Assembly (NCBI GenBank): GCA_003116875.1
Contig: BCKT01000008.1
Location: 828,322 to 892,321 of the forward strand
DNA length: 64,000 nucleotides
Origin: Takashimella koratensis
Taxonomy: Eukaryota; Basidiomycota; Tremellomycetes; Trichosporonales; Tetragoniomycetaceae
Direction of reading: 5' to 3'
Position 1 is the first letter of the stretch. The number at the start of each line of letters is the position of its first letter. The translations under genes were made by a program, and so were the position numbers. The notes under the pieces were generated by a model. The model was given only the letters and a program-made list of their open reading frames with translations, was not told where the DNA came from and did no database searches. This document shows positions 34,577 through 44,701 of this stretch, in pieces.

Positions 34577-35269
34577 TTGAGCGTTTGTGCTTCATAGTGA
34601 TGCATCAATTTTGACCTTGCTATATATGACAGGGGCATGATTAAGGCGTGCTCACCGACACCCCAAATCAGCATTGGCAAAGCTCACCTATCCAGGTGCG
34701 TTCTCCTTCTGGTCCGTCCACCTGGCATCTGCTTTCACACACATCACCAAGAGCTTTGAAAGGGGCAATAGCTCCTTGTCTATCGGTTATCCACCCCTCC
34801 CTCCTTGTATACCCTCCCCGGGCCCCTCCCGTTAGCCCACCCTTTCCTCATTCTCTCATCACGAAGCCGCTCTTCGATAGATGTACGGGTTTTCGACTTA
34901 CCACGGACTGAAGAGTCTAGAACTTTCCGAAGGCTTTATCATTCTCCCTCTCCCTCTCCTCCCTCTCTCTCTCTTTCTCTCTCTTTCTCTCTCTTTATCT
35001 CTCTTTCTCTCTCTTTCTCTCTCTTTCTCTCTCTTTCTCTCTCTTTCTCTCTCTTTCTCTCTCTTTCTCTCTCTTTCCCTCTTTCTGTCTCTCGTTCTCT
35101 CCTTTCAACGTATGGCATCCTTTCTCTGGGTAGCGCAGTTGCACCGAACAAGACATTCCTTTTGCTATTCGGGAGCATTTTTCACGCCCACATGTGGGGT
35201 GGCAAGATATATAAACCCGCCCCAACACTCACCGCTCTCATCCCGATTGTTCACCCACTTGAATCAGCA
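34577..35269. other. Array spacer with CT-rich repeat and orphan TATA
   Basis: Contains the 10-bp tandem repeat at 34971-35080 and a TATATAAA at 35208-35215. That TATA box now lies before an insertion but would be 54 bp from the member 2 ATG without it. Confidence 0.5.
34971..35080. repeat. CT-rich 10-bp tandem repeat
   Basis: About 11 copies of a CTCTTTCTCT unit; one copy has an A in place of C near 34997. Pure pyrimidine on the plus strand. Confidence 0.9.
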
Positions 35270-35585
35270 CTGCTTTGTCAGGTATGGCGTCTGAGGACGC
35301 CTGAAGTGGTCCGAGCGCTCCCGAAGTACCTGGGATGCCGAGAGGGGACCGAGCGGGGTGGCGCAGGCCGAGGTCACGGAGAACAATAAGACCACTAGTA
35401 GAGGCTATGCAGCGCTGCGGCGCACGGGCCCACGAGCGGCTGCGGCCGCGCAGAACAACGGGGATGCATGAACGACGCGCGAGCGGTCAAGGCCGACCTA
35501 GTGCACTTAAATAGCAGCCCGTAGCGTCGAGAGATGAATCCCCAACCCGTTGAAACCTAACAGCTTTTTTCGTATTGCCTGACTC
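35270..35585. mobile_element. Possible small insertion (solo-LTR or MITE-like)
   Basis: A ~316 bp GC-rich segment is flanked by a 7-bp direct repeat ATCAGCA (35263-35269 and 35586-35592), as a target-site duplication would be. Near its ends are the inverted hexamers GTCAGG (35277-35282) and CCTGAC (35578-35583). It has its own TTAAATAG at 35508-35515. Taking it out would bring the TATATAAA at 35208 to the normal family distance from the member 2 ATG. No coding region is inside. Class is unresolved. Confidence 0.45.
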
Positions 35586-35591
35586 ATCAGC

Positions 35592-36076
35592 ATGTCTTCA
35601 ACAATCGCCGACAACACGACGAGTACCAGTTCCATTCCTGATTGGCTGATGACGGACGAGGAAGGACGCACAATCCTTTCCAATCTCCTGTTTGAGTCCG
35701 CTCTTGAATTGGCGAAGACCATCGACCCTACTTACCGATCGATGCATCCCACCCGTGCACCTCATGCCACTTTGCCTGAAGGAGACTCGGGCTTGCACAG
35801 GGCGATGGAGAAATTCCGTCAGCTCGGCTCAGACGTCTTGAACGCAGACAATGAAGACGCCCAGAAGAGACTGAAGTAAGTTGATCAGCCTATGCAATGT
35901 GTCGATTATATCGCAAGATCCTGTTGCTGATCTGTCATATTATCATGGACAGCACCCCCGAAAACGATACTTTCGGAAGAGCCGGTAGGGAGAGTCGCAT
36001 TTTCAGCGAAAACGACAACAAGACGCTTCGCTCTGATCTTCTTGCTCACGTGCAGACATCCATCAATCCCATTTGA
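35592..36076 (+). CDS. Array gene 2, novel W-L-P-x-D family
   Basis: About 136 residues. Core SIPDWLMTDEEGRTILSNLL, then ALELAKTIDPTYRSM and LPEGDSGLHRAMEKFRQLG. The phase-2 intron (35876-35952) joins KRL to NTPENDTFGRAGRESR, and the protein ends AHVQTSINPI. Intact frame. Its start codon overlaps the right copy of a 7-bp direct repeat that flanks the insertion upstream, so its promoter may now be supplied by that insertion. Confidence 0.62.
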
Positions 36077-36826
36077 TTGTGGGGGACCACTTGATGACGA
36101 CTCTGCGTCGTCCATGAAGTGATTCACTTATGAGGGACGAGCGAGAGGCGGAGATGAAAGAACGAGGAACAAGAAGATGAGATAGTCAGAGAAGGACGAT
36201 TCTTGCATTGAGATTGGTCAACTATCCGTGCTTTGTTGATTTGTAAAGCCACTCCTTCACCTGTTCACAAGCTTCGCTGCCATGCCAAATGGCGGTGGGA
36301 GTCCTATCAAACCCACGCCGGATATTTGTCCGTACAGTCGGCATGCTTCACTTTACACTTCTCGAAGTCCCACTCTCGTCGCTCGTCGTAACCACTATCA
36401 CGATGCCGACAGCTGTCTAGTGGCTACCAACTAATGCAGTGTAACGCCTTCTATAGTGGAAAACCCTCCCTTCCTCCCACCCCCCTTTCTCTGCTTCCCC
36501 GAAACAAGACATGTACAAAGCCCTCGCCCCCCCTGCTATTTCCTTTGAACATGAACAAACTTGGTGGAGCTCACCGGCTTCAAAGGAGAGTAGAGCCTCG
36601 GCCCAACCGAGGGCAAGAGGAGCTGTCCTGCCACGTTCCTCCTTTTAGACAGTGGAGCCAGTGCACTGAGCACGACATTGAATGCTCGTTTTTGGGGGAC
36701 TTTTTGAAAGCCCGCATGGAAAGTGGTAAGCTATAAGCAGTGGAACGGACTTCCCCTCTCCTTCCCTGCTGTTTCTCCACCCACTACTGAAAACACTCTT
36801 TCACAACAAACAACGAGCTCTTTACG
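36077..36826. other. Array spacer
   Basis: No gene is seen. A short C6 run lies near 36480 and the promoter of member 3 at the right end. Confidence 0.4.
36732..36737 (+). promoter_or_regulatory. TATA box of array member 3
   Basis: TATAAG, 90 bp before the ATG at 36827. Confidence 0.5.
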
Positions 36827-37379
36827 ATGGATCGCACAGCCCAATCCGACTCGAACGTCGATCCCCCGAATCACACCCCTCTGACGACGGGGCCTCCGAG
36901 CTTCAGTCCGGCCCGGAATGGCTCCCCACCGATCCCAAGGCGCGCGTTGAGCTTGGAAGGACAGTTCTCCTGTACGCCTTCTTCACTGCCAGTCAATTCT
37001 TCGAGAATTTCCATCCAACGTCTCTGGATGACCGGCTCCCCCTCGACGATTCGATGCCATGGGCGATGCCCGTGAGGAACATGGAATTTCTCGGTGACCA
37101 AATCATGGACACTGACAGTGCGAGAGCCCAGATCCCGGAGTAAGTGTACCGAGTCAAGCGGTAAGACTTCTTCTCCTTGACACACTGCAACCGCCGTCAG
37201 CTGATCAGCACTCTGTTTTCAGCACGCTGGGAAACCGAATGCACGTCAATTCGGCTCTCACTCATGCAAAGAATGGCTCCTTGGCGGACCTCAAGAAGCG
37301 TCTGTTTTCCAAAGGACAACGGTCCACTTGGCGCAAGGGACCTCTTTCACGCCTTGAAAGTTTTTTCCGGGATGTCTGA
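36827..37379 (+). pseudogene. Array gene 3, frameshifted
   Basis: The only ATG after the TATA box opens one frame, but the family core (SGPEWLPTDPKARVELGRTV, from about 36907) is in another frame. The break lies between the start and the core, and a CCCCC run near 36863 is a likely site for a one-base loss. Downstream all is normal: the helix, a phase-2 GTAAGT intron ending at about 37222, and a second exon starting TLGNRMHVNSALTHAKNGSL and ending SFFRDV. It is either a recent pseudogene or a sequencing error in the C run. Confidence 0.55.
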
Positions 37380-37750
37380 TGTGGGCGAGGAGGAGCTGGA
37401 GGCTCCATGACATTCGAGAATGATGTTGGGGAGATCAACGATGCGAGACATGGGTGATACTGCTTGACATGCATGAGAAAGGTGAATTGACTTTCGAGAG
37501 TGGTGATTTGATTTTGTCAACGAGAGTACATAATTCTCCCTTAATATCATCGAAAAAGAGGTACAACGGAAGCTGCTAAGAGAAGGAGAAAGGGTATTCT
37601 TTGTCCATTCAAACGCCATATCACGTCTTTGGACGGTGTTGACCCTGGAATCCTACCTTCAGATGCCCGCTTCTCATCTCCGGCTAGCCTAGTCCGCCTA
37701 CAAGTGCAATCACTACTCCGCTTGATCCCGACTGCGAAAAAACTTCGCCT
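37380..37750. other. Array spacer
   Basis: No plus-strand gene. The stretch near 37590-37640 resembles DNA near 41390-41430 by eye, which hints at duplicated spacers. Confidence 0.3.
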
Positions 37751-38038
37751 TTGAAGACTGTGTACAGACCTGCAAAACCCGTAAATCCTCTTTCTCAAAG
37801 CCTCGAAGAGCCGCCACAATTGATTGGTAATTTGGCAATCAACGCTATCGCCTGTGAGCTATTTATCCTACATTGTGTTATTACGGACAAAAATATGCCC
37901 GTCACCGACGAGGAGTTCAACAGCAAGAGTCAAGAAGATGCGGTTAGTTGCTTGGCACTTTGCACGGCGCTCCTCGACAGGACATGCGAACCCTGTTATG
38001 CCAGCTATCATGTGAGTTTCACTTTGTTCAGCTTCTGA
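37751..38038 (+). pseudogene. Array fragment, partner of 33212
   Basis: A 95-codon frame; from 37895 it reads MPVTDEEFNSKSQEDAVSCL, closely matching the fragment at 33212. It lacks a W-L-P core and a TATA box at the usual place. Likely a decayed duplicate. Confidence 0.35.
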
Positions 38039-38343
38039 GAGTGCAATAAAGTGGGCTCAGAAGTTCACCGGGGGGCCGCAGTTGGTGGACAAGTATTCGG
38101 TATCCCCGACTGGAAGTACAGAGCTGAGTCGCTGACTGCATGACGCCGCTGGTTTTCGTCCCGTACGGTATCTGTTTGAAGGATTGGACATTGTTGCGGG
38201 TACGGCTTGACAGTACCAACACAGCTCGCCTTGCTCCCTTGTGTTGACTACACAGCCAAAACTCCAGTTTTCTCAGGAGCTGACCCAAGACCTCGGACCC
38301 GCTTGTCTTGGAAAAAGGAAGGTAAACCAGCTTACCCTCCGAT

Positions 38344-38344
<1 letters not shown>

Positions 38345-38390
<46 letters not shown>
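38345..38390. repeat. Poly-C (46) tract
   Basis: Uninterrupted C run about 340 bp before the member 4 ATG. Confidence 0.9.
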
Positions 38391-38644
38391 ATACGGTGCT
38401 GGCTTGTTCTTTTGAAAACGGTATTTGGTATGAATCCTGCGCTGTCAAGCCTCCCACAAATAACTCCTTTCGATCGGCGATATTTTTGTCTCCGGAATGG
38501 CAGCGATCAAGGCAAAGGAAAGCGGACAGACATCGCCCCGTGAGGCAGTCTAGTAATTCCTTTCTTTCGTTGACAGCGCAGAGGTTTACTTCCGACATAG
38601 TTCGGCTGACACCCAATGGGCATGTTTGCTTGTGTGGCGAAAGT

Positions 38645-38652
38645 ATAAATAC
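38645..38652 (+). promoter_or_regulatory. TATA box of array member 4
   Basis: TATAAATA, 76 bp before the ATG at 38728. Confidence 0.55.
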
Positions 38653-38727
38653 CGAGCTCTCTTTCCTCTTCCCCCTCATCCCTAACACTTTGCGCAACAG
38701 ACTACCATAGCTACCAGTCTATCTTCG

Positions 38728-39228
38728 ATGGGATATAACACAGAGATTGTCAAGGTCTTCAAACCACCGTCAGCCCCAAACACATCCACCATCCCTGAGT
38801 GGCTCCCCTCGACTGATGCGGAGCGCAAAGAACTGGCCTGGTCCGTCCGCAAAACTGCTTTTGAGTTGGCGGAAAGGATTGACCCTACGTTTGTTGATCG
38901 GAATGACTTGAACTTTTTCGACGACCCCGAAAATCGAAAAAGTCTCGGGACCATATTTCCAATTGGCAGTTCCGTTTCGCACACTTTGATGCGTCTATAT
39001 GATCAGCTCAGCTGTGGTATCATGTACGCCGACGATGAGGCCAGTAAGAAAAGTCTCAAGTGAGTAGTTTTTCTCCCTGGAACGTCGTCAAGAACGAAAC
39101 GCTGACATCTATGCATTAGCACCAATAACAACTTAATCCTCATTCGGGCTGTTTTGAACCGGCAAGTGCCCACAGATCCTGAGGTACTACTTCCCACTGA
39201 GATCACAGAGATTGCGCAGTCCTATTAA
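38728..39228 (+). CDS. Array gene 4, novel W-L-P-x-D family
   Basis: About 146 residues. Core TIPEWLPSTDAERKELAWSV, helix TAFELAERIDPTFVDR, then a segment VSHTLMRLYDQLS and YADDEASKKSLN. The 60-bp intron (39060-39119, CTGAC branch) is phase 2. Exon 2 reads NTNNNLILIRAVLNRQV and ends TEIAQSY. Frame intact, with no signal peptide or transmembrane segment. Function unknown. Confidence 0.65.
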
Positions 39229-39485
39229 GTCAGAGTCAGATGTGAGGGTATGCTGCTTCTGCCCCTGAAGCTTATGCATCGAAGTTTATGCATCGAAGTT
39301 GATTATTTTGCTCGATCCTTATATTATTTCCCCAGTGGGAAGATAATTTACCACTGAGCCCTTTGATGGGCAACAAAACTTTCCTTCCAGCCTCTATGGT
39401 TGGCGAACCTCGCCTTTTGTTACTAACGGCTCAAATAGCGTCCTTGTCATTCAGCGTCCAGCCATGCCTCCGAGAGCCCGCTTCA

Positions 39486-39486
<1 letters not shown>

Positions 39487-39552
<66 letters not shown>

Positions 39553-39580
39553 TCCCCCCCCCCCCCCCCCCCCCCCCCCC

Positions 39581-39610
<30 letters not shown>
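39487..39610. repeat. Interrupted poly-C tract with 30-bp spacing
   Basis: 124 bases almost all C. The interruptions are T at 39521, T at 39551 and 39553, and G at 39581, and the tract ends with T at 39611, so the breaks repeat every 30 bp. Confidence 0.9.
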
Positions 39611-39613
<3 letters not shown>

Positions 39614-40048
39614 TCTCTCCCTATTTGAGTCACACTCCCACGCTTGGATCCCCCGACTCTCCGACAGGTTTGTCAACGACCAAGGAGGGAAGCGAACAGC
39701 GGTACCACCCGACAGTGCTGCTGATTGGCAGAGCGAAAGGTTATACGTTTGGCGGTTGAGAGTCGTTGACTTGCTGACTAACGATTGGAATGTACAAGTA
39801 ACGTGCGCCATTGTCTCTGGTAGTAGGTCTGGGTTATTTTGTTTGATCCTTTGTCTGTACAGTCTGCTCCCAGCTGACTCATGCCACTCTCCGCTTGGCA
39901 CACCTTTCCCTCGGAGTTTTTGGTCTTGACAAAAGATCGACAAAGGAGGGCCAGCTAGCTCCTCCGCTAGTGCAGTATCCCACCACTGAAACCGACGTTG
40001 TCTGCGCTTTCCGGGGATAAGTGGATGTCCACCCCAGAATTGGTGAAC

Positions 40049-40054
40049 TATAAG
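40049..40054 (+). promoter_or_regulatory. TATA box of array member 5
   Basis: TATAAG, 92 bp before the ATG at 40146. Confidence 0.5.
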
Positions 40055-40145
40055 GGTGAAGTAGAGCACAGTCCTGCTCTCACTGCGTTTCTCTTTCTGC
40101 TCTATCCGAAACCCTCTTCGCAGTATATCACGCACACCCACCACA

Positions 40146-40683
40146 ATGAAGCTCGCCACCGAACCAGACACGACCCATACCAATGCAGCTCAACCGGACA
40201 CATCGGTCGTTAGCGAGTCGTCTTCCATCCCGGATTGGCTCCCGACCGACTTTGAAGGGCGCTCTGACCTTGCGAAGACGGTTCGGAAATATGCCTTCCT
40301 CATGGCCAGGTCGGTGGATCTAAATTTCAAGCCGACAGATCTTAGCCTTGCTGTCCAAGTCCCCCAGGGGGTCACTGGTGCCCACAAGTTTGTGCAGAGC
40401 ATCGACTATCTCAGCTTCGACATCATGTACGCTGATGAGGTTACCGCTCAGTCTCAACTCAAGTAGGTTCATCCGCTTACCTCCACTCTACTACTTCCAT
40501 GGGAGACTCTACCTGACGGGCTGCGCCCCGAATACCTTCAGCTCTCCGGCGAACGCCGCACTGGTTGAAGCTGCCCTCCTTACAGCCCAGAACGGATCAT
40601 TGCGCACCGTGGAGGAGGGACTTTCAGGCGCTAAGACTCCTCCCAGCATGCGGGAGCCCGGCGACAACGCCGAGAGAAGTTGA
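40146..40683 (+). CDS. Array gene 5, novel W-L-P-x-D family
   Basis: About 152 residues. Core SIPDWLPTDFEGRSDLAKTV, helix YAFLMARSVDLNFKP, then VPQGVTGAHKFVQSIDYLSF and YADEVTAQSQLN. The intron starts GTAGGT (about 40465), weaker than in its sisters, and ends at about 40540 with TTCAG; phase 2. Exon 2 reads NSPANAALVEAALLTAQNGS and ends DNAERS. Frame intact. Confidence 0.65.
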
Positions 40684-41628
40684 GATTCTCTGGTGGTCCT
40701 TTCTTGTCAGAGCTGAGTGGAAGGACACTGCGAGGAGGTGAGCTGCGACATACATGAGCATGATGATTTGAATAGTGTACCTGCGTAAGTCCGATATGAT
40801 GTCCTACACAGAGCTGTCCATGCATTTGACTTGCAACCGCAAACTATTGCTCGGTCCATCAACGAGCATCCTTCACCTTCATGTCGGCATAGAGTGAGGT
40901 ACTGTTTGCAAAGATTGGCGCAGTAAGCGATCACGGTCTCTCATCCCTTTTCACACCAAACTCGGCGCGGTTTGGAGTCATATTCGATATTCTCAGCCCG
41001 CAGGCATTCAAACTCACAAGACGATCAAGGGCGTGTTCCTGTGTACTGTGCATGATGATAGGCGTTAATCGTGCCTAAACCCATTGCAGTTCATTGAGGG
41101 CAAGGGTGCCTCGATGTGACACTCCTTCCGGCTCTCCGGCCTGAGACTTGCCTATAAGTACAGCAGTTCCACTGCCTCTCTCTTACGTCTCCGTCTGTCC
41201 TTCGCAATCAACTATTGAAAAAAAACTCTTATGTTCAGACAGAAACGTCGCGGTATGAGATAACCAGAGCTGGCAGGACTCGAGACGGCAGAGGCTGCTC
41301 ATTCCTTTTGAGCCGAAGATCTCGGTGATGTTTCATCATGCCAAGTATCGGCTGTGGCAACGCCCGGCGCAAGTGGAGGAAATAGCCCATTCTTTTCAGC
41401 GTTCAACGTCATTTCAAGTGCACGACGCGCATGTAGCAATGATGAGTCTCTTTTGACTAGCTCAACCGCTGGCAGATGAAAGGATCCGTCGGCCCTTTTT
41501 CGGCAGCAAAATGTTTGCTTGCACAGCCTTGCGAGACTTTCCCCCACACTCCCACTCTCCTCACTCCTCTATATATGACCATGCTCTAGCTGGATTGCAG
41601 ATACTAAACACCCATCCACAGCTTCTCG
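40684..41628. other. Array spacer with a relic gene start
   Basis: A TATAAG at 41153-41158 is followed 73 bp later by an ATG (41231) whose frame stops after ten codons. This looks like the leftover promoter and start of a lost member. A minus-strand frame of 82 codons (41299-41547) shows no known motif. Confidence 0.4.
41570..41577 (+). promoter_or_regulatory. TATA box of array member 6
   Basis: TATATATG, 52 bp before the ATG at 41629. Confidence 0.5.
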
Positions 41629-42171
41629 GTGATCATGACATCGACCCGAGACCACGTATCGACGTTCGCCACAAGCCCACCCAGCACTGATGGCCCGCCT
41701 AGCTGGCTCCCCGCAGATCGTCAGAGACGTCTAGACCTGGTTGTCGGCGCCCAAGTCTCTGCTTATCTCATAGCCTTAGAATCCGATGAGACTCGGAAAG
41801 ACTCTCTCCTCGCTCAAATCGGAAGTCTGAGCCAGGAGTCGGCAGGCGAACTGAATCTGAAAGCTTTAGATCTAGGTACCTTGCCCAAGGGGACCACCGA
41901 CGCTGAACGTTTGATCGGAATGTTCATGAACTTCAGCCAGAAGGTCCTGTACGCTAACAGCCTCGAAGGCAGAGTGTCTTTGAAGTGAGTGCGCGATTGG
42001 GACGTATGAAGTGGGTTCGACCGCTCATGTTTTGAAGTTTTCAGCACCGAGAGCAATGCAACGCTCGCCGCCGTTGCTTTCTCTCGACATGTCTATGAAG
42101 GTGGTAGGTTGATAAAACCGCTGCTTGATCTGATTCAGTCCTCTCAAGGCAACAATCCGAATAAAGGCTAG
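41629..42171 (+). CDS. Array gene 6, novel W-L-P-x-D family
   Basis: About 162 residues. Core GPPSWLPADRQRRLDLVVGA; the middle has an extra stretch (ETRKDSLLAQIGSLSQES) not seen in sisters, then LPKGTTDAERLIGMFMNFSQ. The phase-2 intron starts at about 41985 and ends at 42045 (TTTTCAG). Exon 2 reads NTESNATLAAVAFSRHVYEG and ends NNPNKG. A second in-frame ATG lies at 41635. Confidence 0.62.
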
Positions 42172-42790
42172 CCTCCCTTCTTCAACGCTAAGTTACTAGT
42201 GAGATACACGATTAGCTACCTCCACGACTACTTTAGGCATTGCAAAGCTATGTTATGACGCGCTGTCTCGTTCTGACGATTTTGGGTTATCGCAGAATTG
42301 CTCCTACCTGCGGGTAGTTCCTTACTGTCTGGCTTAGTCTACGCTGCGCTATGACGAGCATGTACTGTATGTCCACCTACTGGAACTCGAAGGGGAGAGC
42401 ATGCCGCTATCTTTCTAGCTGTCTACACCTTTGATGGCTAACAGTATCGGTGGTATATGACGACCTCAGTATTTTTCACTATGCAAAGGAGTGAGCGCTG
42501 TGAGCACCATCAGCAGAGCGACAAAACACATACTTGCAGTATGTCCCTTCCATTCAGGTGGTGAGCGGGCGCAATCGATCTTTGAAATCCTTTATCTAGT
42601 TCAGCTTTGGACAACTGAAAGGAATACTCGGGGCTTTCTTCATCTCAGTGATGGCTGTACAGATGTCATTGCCCTCCCCTCCAAAAACCAGAAAGTGCGC
42701 TGTTTCCATATAATGTCTCGTTCACTTGTCGAGTTTGCTCTATTCTTCCCCAATTCTCGCTCACACACAAACAGACCCACACATCTCAAT
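42172..42790. other. Array spacer
   Basis: No gene is seen besides the member 7 promoter. The open frame from 42491 is continuous with member 7 but starts before its TATA box. Confidence 0.4.
42709..42714 (+). promoter_or_regulatory. TATA-like box of array member 7
   Basis: TATAAT, 77 bp before the ATG at 42791. Confidence 0.4.
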
Positions 42791-43314
42791 ATGGATTTGA
42801 AAGACATTCTTAATCCTACCTCCCAAATCAGTACCCGTGGCACTCTACAATGGCCCTCTACGAACGAGGATTATAAGGAAGTGGCCATTCGTGCGATGCT
42901 TGCTTGCTATCAGCTACAATTTTATATCTTAGAGGGAAAGGACAATCAGAGCAGAGACAGAGCAGGACTCTCGGAAGGAACAGCCTCTGACCAGAACAAG
43001 TTCGAGGCTGCCAAAAAGCTGGTTGAGAGGTTGCAGAAGTTTAGCTTGGCTCTTGAGTCTGCCGACACGGCAGAAAAGAGGATAGCTTTGCAGTGAGTGC
43101 AGTACAGTACCTTAGCCGTATAGCGCACGCAACGCTGGTGCTCAGCTTTTTTTCGTCCAGGACCGAGGATAACATGACGCTTATCGAGCTGGCTTATTCT
43201 CGGAGCTTCTTTGAAAGAGGAACCCGCAATATCCGAAAGGATCTCCTCGATCTTCTCCAGCGTTCCGGCGTTGATATTGACACCAAGACGGAAGATGTCA
43301 AATCAAGAGAGTGA
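42791..43314 (+). CDS. Array gene 7, divergent W-P family member
   Basis: About 152 residues. The core is altered to TLQWPSTNEDYKEVAIRAM, so the W-L-P-x-D signature is partly lost. The helix is followed by LSEGTASDQNKFEAAKKLVE and SADTAEKRIALQ. The phase-2 intron (about 43095-43161) ends in TCGTCCAG. Exon 2, TEDNMTLIELAYSRSFFERG, matches the family pattern well and ends VKSRE. Frame intact; the most divergent intact short member. Confidence 0.58.
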
Positions 43315-43762
43315 AGGATTCCGATTGATCAATGTTGGAGCGAATCGACAGCGCCTAAACCACTCTCCATATCAGTAGTCGTAGCTGCAGCCAGCCATGC
43401 GTATGCACATAAAACTCATTCCGCTTACCTACATGATACTATCGTGAGAGACAGCGCGGGTGAGGACAGCAATTTGTATACCTGAGCAGGTTGCTCTCTC
43501 TCTCACTCTCTCTCTCCTTACCTTTCGCATTAAATGTCATTCAGTGCAGCTTGTCCAGAAGCTCATCACCACTATCCCGCTGGAGCGCTGCAAGAGTCTA
43601 TCCGTCAATACACTGCATTGTGCCAACAGTGGTGAAAGGTTGACTCTTTTCTATACCACGTCCGACCGACCAGTCCAGACCACACCTCCTTTCAACAAAT
43701 TATTTCTGGCAAAGATAACGGCTTGTGTGATACATGTCTGGGGAAAGCAGTCCTTTAAATGT

Positions 43763-43777
43763 CCCCCCCCCCCCCCC
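43763..43777. repeat. Poly-C (15) tract
   Basis: A C run 51 bp before the gap and about 380 bp before the member 8 ATG. Confidence 0.9.
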
Positions 43778-43828
43778 TCATGCCCCTCTCCCTCGCCCCA
43801 ATCACGCGGCATGAGAGGAGGTCCTCTT

Positions 43829-43996
43829 NNNNNNNNNNNNNNNNNNNNNNNNNNNNNNNNNNNNNNNNNNNNNNNNNNNNNNNNNNNNNNNNNNNNNNNN
43901 NNNNNNNNNNNNNNNNNNNNNNNNNNNNNNNNNNNNNNNNNNNNNNNNNNNNNNNNNNNNNNNNNNNNNNNNNNNNNNNNNNNNNNNNNNNNNNNN
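43829..43996. other. Assembly gap (168 N)
   Basis: Unknown sequence between a C-rich left flank and a T8 run. Open frames drawn through it are not meaningful. Confidence 0.99.
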
Positions 43997-44152
43997 CTTT
44001 TTTTTTCGATAATGGTTGGTTTGTTCTAAAGTGAACTCCGGGAACAATTAAAGGGCGGGCGCTGGTTTGGGACACTCGACTCCTCTCCCCAATTCCACAG
44101 AAAACATCGACTCCCTCAAATCATTCGAGCCTCACATTCTACTTTCTTCAAC

Positions 44153-44701
44153 ATGCATGTCCCTTCGGTCATTGCTCTCCTCATTAACAGGTCCAACATC
44201 AACACTCCTCTCCTTTCGTTCAACAGCAGGTCCGATCACCCTCCGTTGCCACCCGGATGCGGTGCCAACGAGCTCTTTAAACTGGACACATCAGCGCTCA
44301 AACACAACCGCAAACGAATAGGAGGAAACCTTGCCACTGCGGCGTTTGGCATTGCTCATCATCTGGATCCCAACCTCCGACAGACCCTCCGCACTACTGA
44401 ATATCTGTCCGACCCGAATCTTTCGATGCGACGTACGGTCCGATCCCCTGAAGGTGATACTCGGGGGGGCAAGCTCGTCACCGATCGAACCTCCTCGGGA
44501 GCTTGCTGAACGGAGAGGATGCCTACGCTGTCGACATGCGCTCCATCAGAGGGTAAGTGCCATCAACGCTTGGTACATACGGAGAGCTGATCAAAGTATT
44601 TTAGAAAACTGGAGTTTCTGGCCGAGAATGTGGAGGCCCTGCAGGATGACGTCGAGAGGTTTTGGAGAAAGGAAGAGAAGGAGGTGCGAGACGACACTTA
44701 G
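44153..44701 (+). pseudogene. Array gene 8, frameshifted and divergent
   Basis: The start at 44153 opens a frame with RIGGNLATAAFGIAHHLDP, matching the family helix, followed by SPEGDTRGG. The W-L-P core is not recognisable. After a G7 run at 44463-44469 the matching sequence (SNLLGSLLNGEDAYAVDMRS) is in another frame, so an indel is likely there. It rejoins family structure with a GTAAGT intron (about 44543-44603, phase 2) and exon 2 KLEFLAENVEALQDDVERFW ending EVRDDT. Probably broken, or a sequence error in the G run. Confidence 0.45.

Larger units (their letters stand above)
38039..38727. other. Array spacer with poly-C tract
   Basis: Holds the 46-base poly-C run and the member 4 promoter. 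No gene is seen. Confidence 0.45.
39229..40145. other. Array spacer with long poly-C tract
   Basis: Holds the interrupted 124-bp poly-C tract and the member 5 promoter. DNA near 39680-39720 resembles that near 38508-38545, suggesting that spacers were duplicated with the genes. The long glycine- and proline-rich open frames here are products of the homopolymer. Confidence 0.45.
43315..44152. other. Array spacer with poly-C and assembly gap
   Basis: Holds a 15-base poly-C run and 168 unknown bases. No gene can be called. DNA after the gap resumes with a T run. Confidence 0.5.

Noticed and set aside
39431..40183. Long minus-strand frame with a poly-glycine stretch
   Set aside because: It is opened by the poly-C tract and has no family motif or splice pattern. 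The plus-strand poly-proline frame here is rejected for the same reason.
43460..44075. Open frames running through the N block
   Set aside because: Unknown bases carry no stops, so these frames are artefacts of the gap.
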